Origin: an uncultured Eubacteriales bacterium | GTDB lineage: Bacteria > Bacillota > Clostridia > Oscillospirales > CAG-272 | Length of the DNA stretch: 9,396 bases | Direction of reading: 5' to 3' | Assembly: GCA_902462015.1 (NCBI GenBank) | Contig: CABPZV010000082.1 | Location: 1-9,396, forward strand | In this document: positions 6,515 through 9,396 of the stretch, piece by piece | Position numbering within the stretch: position 1 is the stretch's first letter | How the letters are laid out: every line of letters starts with the position of its first letter | Program-made: the position numbers and the translations under genes | The notes under the pieces: model-generated | What the model was told of the DNA's origin: nothing | The model's database searches: none | The model's input: only the letters and a program-made list of their open reading frames with translations

Positions 6515-7129
6515 ATGACAACAAGCAAAAAAGGATCATCAACCTTAAAAATGGTGGAACTTGCCATTCTTTCGGCAATTATAATCGTGTTTCAGCTTTC
6601 AGGAACTGCAATTAAGCTGGTGGCATTTGGAGGAACTAATATCAGTCTTGTACTGATACCTATAGTTCTCGGTGCTGCTCTTCTGGGACCTAAAGCAGGA
6701 GCGTGGCTTGGATTTGTTTTCGGTGCAGTGACATATTTGATGGGTGTATTCGGCGCTGACTATTTTACTTTCGTTCTTTTTACCGATCATCCGTTTCTTA
6801 CTGCAGTTGTTTGCTTTGGAAAAGCAGTTCTTGCCGGTTTGTGTGCCGGACTTGTATACAAGGCTATAAGCGGCAAGCATCCGTATTTTGCAATATTTGC
6901 ATCGGCCGGAATTGCTCCGATCGTAAATACAGGTTTTTTTATTCTTGGGGCGCTTACAATGAGTGATACGCTGTCCGCGAATTTTGTATCCGACGGAATG
7001 ACTCTCATATATTTTCTTATAATAGGCTGTGCCGGAATTAATTTTATATTTGAATTTGTGCTTAATTTGATTGCAGCGCCGGCTTTGTATCGTATTATTA
7101 CCGCCGTGTCAAAACGATTTAAAATATAA
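6515..7129 (+). CDS. ECF transporter S component (substrate-binding membrane subunit), possibly for pantothenate
   Basis: This is a small integral membrane protein (204 residues) with about six hydrophobic segments, near 13-33, 42-58, 62-80, 95-117, 124-147 and 163-195. It has the S-component pattern GAALLGPKAGAWLGFVFGAV (53-72) and a conserved region around the FTFVLFTDHPFL loop. S components bind a vitamin or cofactor and share a separately encoded energising module (EcfA, EcfA' and EcfT), which is not in this window. The start has a strong AAGGAGG ribosome site 5 bases before the ATG. It follows the coaX-like gene on the same strand with a 142-base gap. That neighbourhood suggests pantothenate or a related compound as substrate. 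This is inference, since S-component sequences alone rarely fix the ligand. Confidence 0.85.
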   Translation: MTTSKKGSSTLKMVELAILSAIIIVFQLSGTAIKLVAFGGTNISLVLIPIVLGAALLGPKAGAWLGFVFGAVTYLMGVFGADYFTFVLFTDHPFLTAVVCFGKAVLAGLCAGLVYKAISGKHPYFAIFASAGIAPIVNTGFFILGALTMSDTLSANFVSDGMTLIYFLIIGCAGINFIFEFVLNLIAAPALYRIITAVSKRFKI

Positions 7130-7143
7130 TTTAAAAATTACAG

Positions 7144-7158
7144 AATAAAAAACAAGCT
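7144..7158 (+). repeat. Left arm of a 15-bp inverted repeat enclosing the IS (probable split terminator)
   Basis: AATAAAAAACAAGCT is the exact reverse complement of AGCTTGTTTTTTATT at 8522-8536, on the far side of the insertion sequence. It begins 15 bases after the ECF gene stop codon. The arms end in A and T runs, as in an intrinsic terminator. I infer that together they formed the terminator of the ECF gene before the IS entered its loop. They could instead be outer parts of the element's own ends. Confidence 0.5.
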
Positions 7159-7198
7159 TGCACAGGTCCGTAAAAAACGGACAAAAGACAAAAAGCCC

Positions 7199-7237
7199 CC
7201 TCCTATGGTAGAATAGAGATACAGCTACCATAGGAGG
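7199..7237 (+). promoter_or_regulatory. Ribosome-site-sequestering inverted repeat of the IS, with internal promoter
   Basis: CCTCCTATGGTAG (7199-7211) and CTACCATAGGAGG (7225-7237) are a perfect 13-bp inverted repeat around a 13-base loop. The right arm contains the AGGAGG ribosome site of orfA, 7 bases before the ATG. The left arm holds an extended -10 element, TGG-TAGAAT (7206-7214), with a weak -35 (AAGACA, 7185-7190) 18 bases upstream. Transcription from there would start around 7221, inside the loop, and give an mRNA without the left arm and thus with a free ribosome site. Read-through mRNA from outside would fold and hide it. The behaviour is inferred; the repeat is exact. Confidence 0.75.
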
Positions 7238-7244
7238 AAATTTT

Positions 7245-7595
7245 ATGCCAAGAGAATACCGACACATCAAGATGTACGAGAAAGAAATCTTCGAACTCAA
7301 GGGACAAGGGTTGAGCCAACGACAAATTGCGAAAAAGTTAGGGTATCCATACGAAAAGATGCATGACTTTTTCAAACGGCAAAACCGGAATCAGCGAAAA
7401 ATTGATTCCGGCGTAGGACTGAAAGTGCCGGGACGTACGCGAAAAGATGGGAAAGAAATGCCTTCATCCGTTCAGCAATTAAGCAAAGTGGCGCAATTAC
7501 AATTCGAACTATCAAGCAAAGAAAGATATATCAAAAGATTGGAAATGGAGAATGAACTGATGCGGGATTTTCTCTCGCTTACAGAAAGGAAGTGA
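7245..7595 (+). CDS. IS3-family transposase OrfA (helix-turn-helix protein)
   Basis: OrfA supplies the DNA-binding part of the IS3 transposase, recognising the element's ends. An N-terminal helix-turn-helix is visible at about residues 10-45 (IFELKGQGLSQRQIAKKLGY). A basic linker follows, then a C-terminal heptad/leucine-zipper-like helix (about 76-112, LSKVAQLQFELSSKERYIKRLEMENELM) that usually mediates oligomerisation with OrfAB. The length of 116 residues is within the family range. The start is fixed by AGGAGG 7 bases before the ATG. That ribosome site lies in the inverted repeat described separately. The gene ends with TGA at 7593-7595, and orfB follows in other frames. I see no classic A6G slippery heptamer near the end. 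Confidence 0.9.
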   Translation: MPREYRHIKMYEKEIFELKGQGLSQRQIAKKLGYPYEKMHDFFKRQNRNQRKIDSGVGLKVPGRTRKDGKEMPSSVQQLSKVAQLQFELSSKERYIKRLEMENELMRDFLSLTERK

Positions 7596-7653
7596 AGACA
7601 AGCGTAAAATAGATGGCGATCTACCGTCACAAAGATAGGTATTCCATAGCGAG

Positions 7654-8445
7654 ATGTGCAGACTTTTCGATGTATCAAGAAGCGGATATTATGGATTTGT
7701 ATCAAGAATGGATATTCCTGCCAAGGATCAGCCGCTGGTAGAGAGGATCCGGGAGTGTCAGGAGAAATGCGGAAGAACATATGGATACCGCAGGGTGCAT
7801 ATCTGGCTTGACCGGCAAGGGGTACATTATGATCCAAAAACCATTCTGCGAGTTATGCAGAAATACAATCTGCTATCTGTCGTGAGAAGAAAAAAGTATC
7901 GCAATTACGGGAAATATCTGCACCGATACCCAAACCTATTGAGCAGAAACTTCAAAGCAGAACGGCCGAATCAAAAGTGGGTCACGGATATCTCTTACAT
8001 CAAGACCGGACAAGGAACGCTATATCTATCCGTCATTCGCGATCTATACAACAACAGTATTGTGGCGTACAAGACCGGAACGGAGCAAAACATCAATCTG
8101 GTGCTAAGTACCATTCGTGCTGCCAAACGCAAAGAAAAAGTCACTGCAGAATTGCAGCTCCACAGTGACCAAGGTTTTCAGTATACATCCCATGCGTACT
8201 TTAAGCTAACTCAATCATACAACATTACGCCGTCAATGTCAAGACGGGGAAACCCATATGATAATGCTTTAGCTGAAAATTTTTTCTCTATTCTCAAAAC
8301 CGAGTGTATTTACCGCGTCAAGCTCAGAACCTATGAAGAGGCTCGCCTCCTCATAGATGAGTACATTAGGTTTTACAGCAACGAACGAATACAAACCAAA
8401 ACAAAACTGACCCCACTGGAACTGCGAAGTCAGTTTGTCGCTTAG
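7654..8445 (+). CDS. IS3-family transposase OrfB (DDE catalytic subunit), 5' end apparently frameshifted
   Basis: This is the integrase-like catalytic part of the IS3 transposase. The HTH_21-like region (about 30-80, CGRTYGYRRVHIWL) is followed by the rve core, with catalytic D112 (WVTDISYIK), D172 (LHSDQGFQYTS) and E208 (NPYDNALAENF), exactly the DD(35)E spacing. The C-terminal YSNERIQTKTKLTPLE is typical. The reading frame from the ATG at 7654 starts abruptly at MCRLFDVSRSGYY. The expected preceding residues, MAIYRHKDRYSIA, are encoded just upstream (7613-7651) but in a different frame, so one base seems to be missing near 7652-7653. A TAG at 7610-7612 also closes that upstream frame. The catalytic core is intact, but the normal OrfAB fusion probably cannot be made. 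Low-level translation from the internal ATG is possible. Confidence 0.85.
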   Translation: MCRLFDVSRSGYYGFVSRMDIPAKDQPLVERIRECQEKCGRTYGYRRVHIWLDRQGVHYDPKTILRVMQKYNLLSVVRRKKYRNYGKYLHRYPNLLSRNFKAERPNQKWVTDISYIKTGQGTLYLSVIRDLYNNSIVAYKTGTEQNINLVLSTIRAAKRKEKVTAELQLHSDQGFQYTSHAYFKLTQSYNITPSMSRRGNPYDNALAENFFSILKTECIYRVKLRTYEEARLLIDEYIRFYSNERIQTKTKLTPLELRSQFVA

Positions 8446-8490
8446 ATTTTGTTTTTACCTACCATAAAGGGTGTTTTTGTTCTGTCCGCT

Positions 8491-8514
8491 CAATTTGGTG
8501 CAGCGCAATTTGGT
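8491..8514 (+). repeat. Tandem 9-base repeat CAATTTGGT at the right IS junction
   Basis: CAATTTGGT occurs at 8491-8499 and again at 8506-8514, separated by GCAGCG, between the right terminal repeat and the outer inverted-repeat arm. It may be part of the element's end or of the original target. Its meaning is unclear. Confidence 0.5.
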
Positions 8515-8521
8515 AGGAGAG

Positions 8522-8536
8522 AGCTTGTTTTTTATT
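8522..8536 (+). terminator. Right arm of the split terminator-like inverted repeat
   Basis: AGCTTGTTTTTTATT exactly complements 7144-7158. The T run gives it the look of the 3' half of an intrinsic terminator for plus-strand transcripts. With about 1.36 kb of IS between the arms, it is unlikely to work efficiently as the terminator of the ECF gene. Confidence 0.45.
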
Positions 8537-8608
8537 ATTACTTGATGTTTTGACTACCTGAATAGGCATTCCAGTCACTTATTATTTATTGAAGCTGAAA
8601 ATTATTTT

Positions 8609-9151
8609 TTATAGCTGATACTCATTTTTTATATTTCCGTCCATATCCTTCCATAAAAAACTATCGTTTTCATATATCATATACCCATGATGACTATTTT
8701 CCTTTGGAATTGAGACAGATCCCGGATTCATATATACATAATTTTGGTGCAGTGTACATTTAGGAATGTGGGTGTGTCCGCATAAAAGGATATCTCCTTT
8801 TGAGAGAGGCGGCAAATGTTCTTCATTATAATTATGTCCATGTGTCATGTATATTACTGCTTTACCGATTGTAATAATGGCATAATCTGCAAGAATAGGA
8901 AATTCTAACACCATTTGATCGACTTCCGAATCGCAGTTTCCCCGAACGCAAAGAATTTTACTTTTTAAGGGGTTAAGCATTGAAATGACATCCACAGGAG
9001 AATATTCTTCAGGCAGACTGTTTCGCGGCCCATGGTATAGTAAATCACCTAAAAGGAGCAATTTATCTGCTTTTTCGGATTGATACCGGGACAGCAATTG
9101 TTTGCAGTACAAGGGCGAGCCGTGTATATCTGAGGCAATCATAAACTTCAT
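8609..9151 (-). CDS. yfcE: YfcE-family metallophosphodiesterase
   Basis: This is a calcineurin-like, metal-dependent phosphodiesterase of the MJ0936/YfcE type. E. coli YfcE hydrolyses model phosphodiesters; its cellular substrate is not firmly known. The length, 180 residues, is close to the E. coli protein. All dinuclear metal-site motifs are present: D8-x-H10 (ASDIHGS), D36 (LLGDLLYHGPRN), N72 (VRGNCDSEVDQM), H104 (MTHGH), and H126/H128 (CGHTHIP), followed by NPGSVSIPK. The GPRNSLPE and GNCDSEVDQM segments are especially characteristic of YfcE. An AAAGGA ribosome site lies 12 bases before the ATG. It follows the partial upstream gene on the same strand, with a 73-base gap and no clear promoter between, so the two may be cotranscribed. 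No strong terminator is visible in 8537-8608. Confidence 0.93.
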   Translation of the reverse strand: MKFMIASDIHGSPLYCKQLLSRYQSEKADKLLLLGDLLYHGPRNSLPEEYSPVDVISMLNPLKSKILCVRGNCDSEVDQMVLEFPILADYAIITIGKAVIYMTHGHNYNEEHLPPLSKGDILLCGHTHIPKCTLHQNYVYMNPGSVSIPKENSHHGYMIYENDSFLWKDMDGNIKNEYQL

Positions 9152-9224
9152 CTTTATGATAATTCCTTTCTGTATTATTTAAACTGCTGTAATAGTTTCT
9201 AAATCTTACTAACCATTAAAGTTA

Positions 9225-9396
9225 TTAGCCGCTTTGAGGCATATCAATATATTCAACTACGGTGTTTTCCGGAAGTCCGGCAAGCTGAAGCATCTTAATT
9301 TCATGATATCTGTTAGATTCCTGGTATGTCATAACATAACTGTAAGTACTGTTATTTAGCTTATATAATGTGAGTGTTCCGTTTCCGTCGTAATTA
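9225..9396 (-). CDS. C-terminal end of an unrecognised protein (5' end outside window)
   Basis: A reading frame enters from the right edge of the window and ends at TAA (9227-9225). It gives 56 residues containing DGNGTLTLYKLNN, SYVMTYQESNRYHEIKML and LAGLPENTVVEYIDMP. Codon use is like that of the neighbouring genes, and the frame is open to the edge, so it is probably the end of a real gene. The Asn/Ser/Thr/Tyr-rich composition resembles the end of a secreted or surface protein, but I do not recognise the family and propose no function. It lies upstream of the yfcE-like gene on the same strand. Confidence 0.6.
   Translation of the reverse strand, partial: NYDGNGTLTLYKLNNSTYSYVMTYQESNRYHEIKMLQLAGLPENTVVEYIDMPQSG

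Larger units (their letters stand above)
7178..8488 (+). mobile_element. IS3-family insertion sequence
   Basis: About 1.3 kb carrying orfA (HTH protein) and orfB (DDE integrase-type transposase) in the arrangement of the IS3 family. Imperfect terminal inverted repeats of about 30 bases are visible. The left begins CGGACAAAAGACAAAAAG (7178) and ends TATGGTAG (7211); the right, read inward from 8488, begins CGGACAGAACAAAAAC and ends TATGGTAG (8459). No clear 3-5 bp target duplication lies directly against these ends. TGCA occurs outside both ends (7159-7162 and 8499-8502), so the true ends may lie further out. Exact boundaries are therefore uncertain by up to about 20 bases. The element lies inside a 15-bp inverted repeat (7144-7158 and 8522-8536). 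Confidence 0.85.

Noticed and set aside
7472..7837. A 121-codon minus-strand frame inside the insertion sequence
   Set aside because: It is antisense to orfA and orfB, which have clear domains. It looks like a by-product of their codon use.
7144..8536. Outer 15-bp repeats taken as the true ends of the IS
   Set aside because: No target duplication flanks them, they resemble terminator arms, and the inner CGGACA repeats match IS3-type ends better. The possibility is kept as an alternative.
8581..8620. Possible terminator after the yfcE-like gene (AGCT...AGCT with A/T interior)
   Set aside because: The stem has only 4 strong pairs at each end and no stable core, so it is not convincing.
1..9396. 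CRISPR arrays, tRNA or rRNA genes, and defence or phage modules
   Set aside because: No regularly spaced repeats, no tRNA-like cloverleaf with a T-arm signature, and no related protein motifs were seen on either strand.

Overview
The window looks like a chromosomal segment of an AT-rich, low-GC Firmicute, most likely a clostridial gut anaerobe of the Ruminococcaceae/Oscillospiraceae type. This rests on A/T-rich intergenic DNA, strong AGGAGG-like ribosome sites, TTGACA/extended -10 promoters, a lysine riboswitch, a type III pantothenate kinase homologue and an ECF-type vitamin transporter component. The taxonomic placement is inference from gene style only.

Layout. (1) Positions 42-2957, minus strand: a three-gene polar amino-acid ABC importer operon (binding lipoprotein, permease, ATPase). 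Its promoter is at 2992-2964 and its leader (2933-2711) carries a lysine riboswitch aptamer followed by an intrinsic terminator, so the substrate is probably lysine. (2) Positions 3030-4004, plus strand: a divergent promoter, an unusually long (~340 nt) leader with competing base-pairing options, and a YfbR-type HD 5'-deoxynucleotidase. (3) Positions 4005-4287: a gene-free convergent spacer with a perfect 13-bp hairpin and a bidirectional terminator. (4) Positions 4286-5443, minus strand: a family 2 glycosyltransferase with its own promoter. (5) Positions 5532-7129, plus strand: a CoaX-like protein with an altered N-terminal phosphate-binding motif, then an ECF transporter S component. Together they suggest a vitamin/pantothenate uptake and phosphorylation unit. 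(6) Positions 7144-8536: an IS3-family insertion sequence (7178-8488) inside a larger inverted repeat that looks like a split intrinsic terminator of the ECF gene. The IS has a hairpin that would hide the orfA ribosome site in read-through mRNA, and orfB appears damaged by a one-base frameshift. (7) Positions 8609-9396, minus strand: a YfcE-type metallophosphodiesterase and, upstream of it, the C-terminal end of an unrecognised protein that runs off the window.

Most genes are ordinary housekeeping or transport functions. The parts that deserve a second look are the regulatory RNAs (riboswitch leader, yfbR leader), the divergent CoaX homologue and the IS with its self-shielding hairpin and terminator-like target. 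No CRISPR array, tRNA, rRNA, prophage or defence system was seen.
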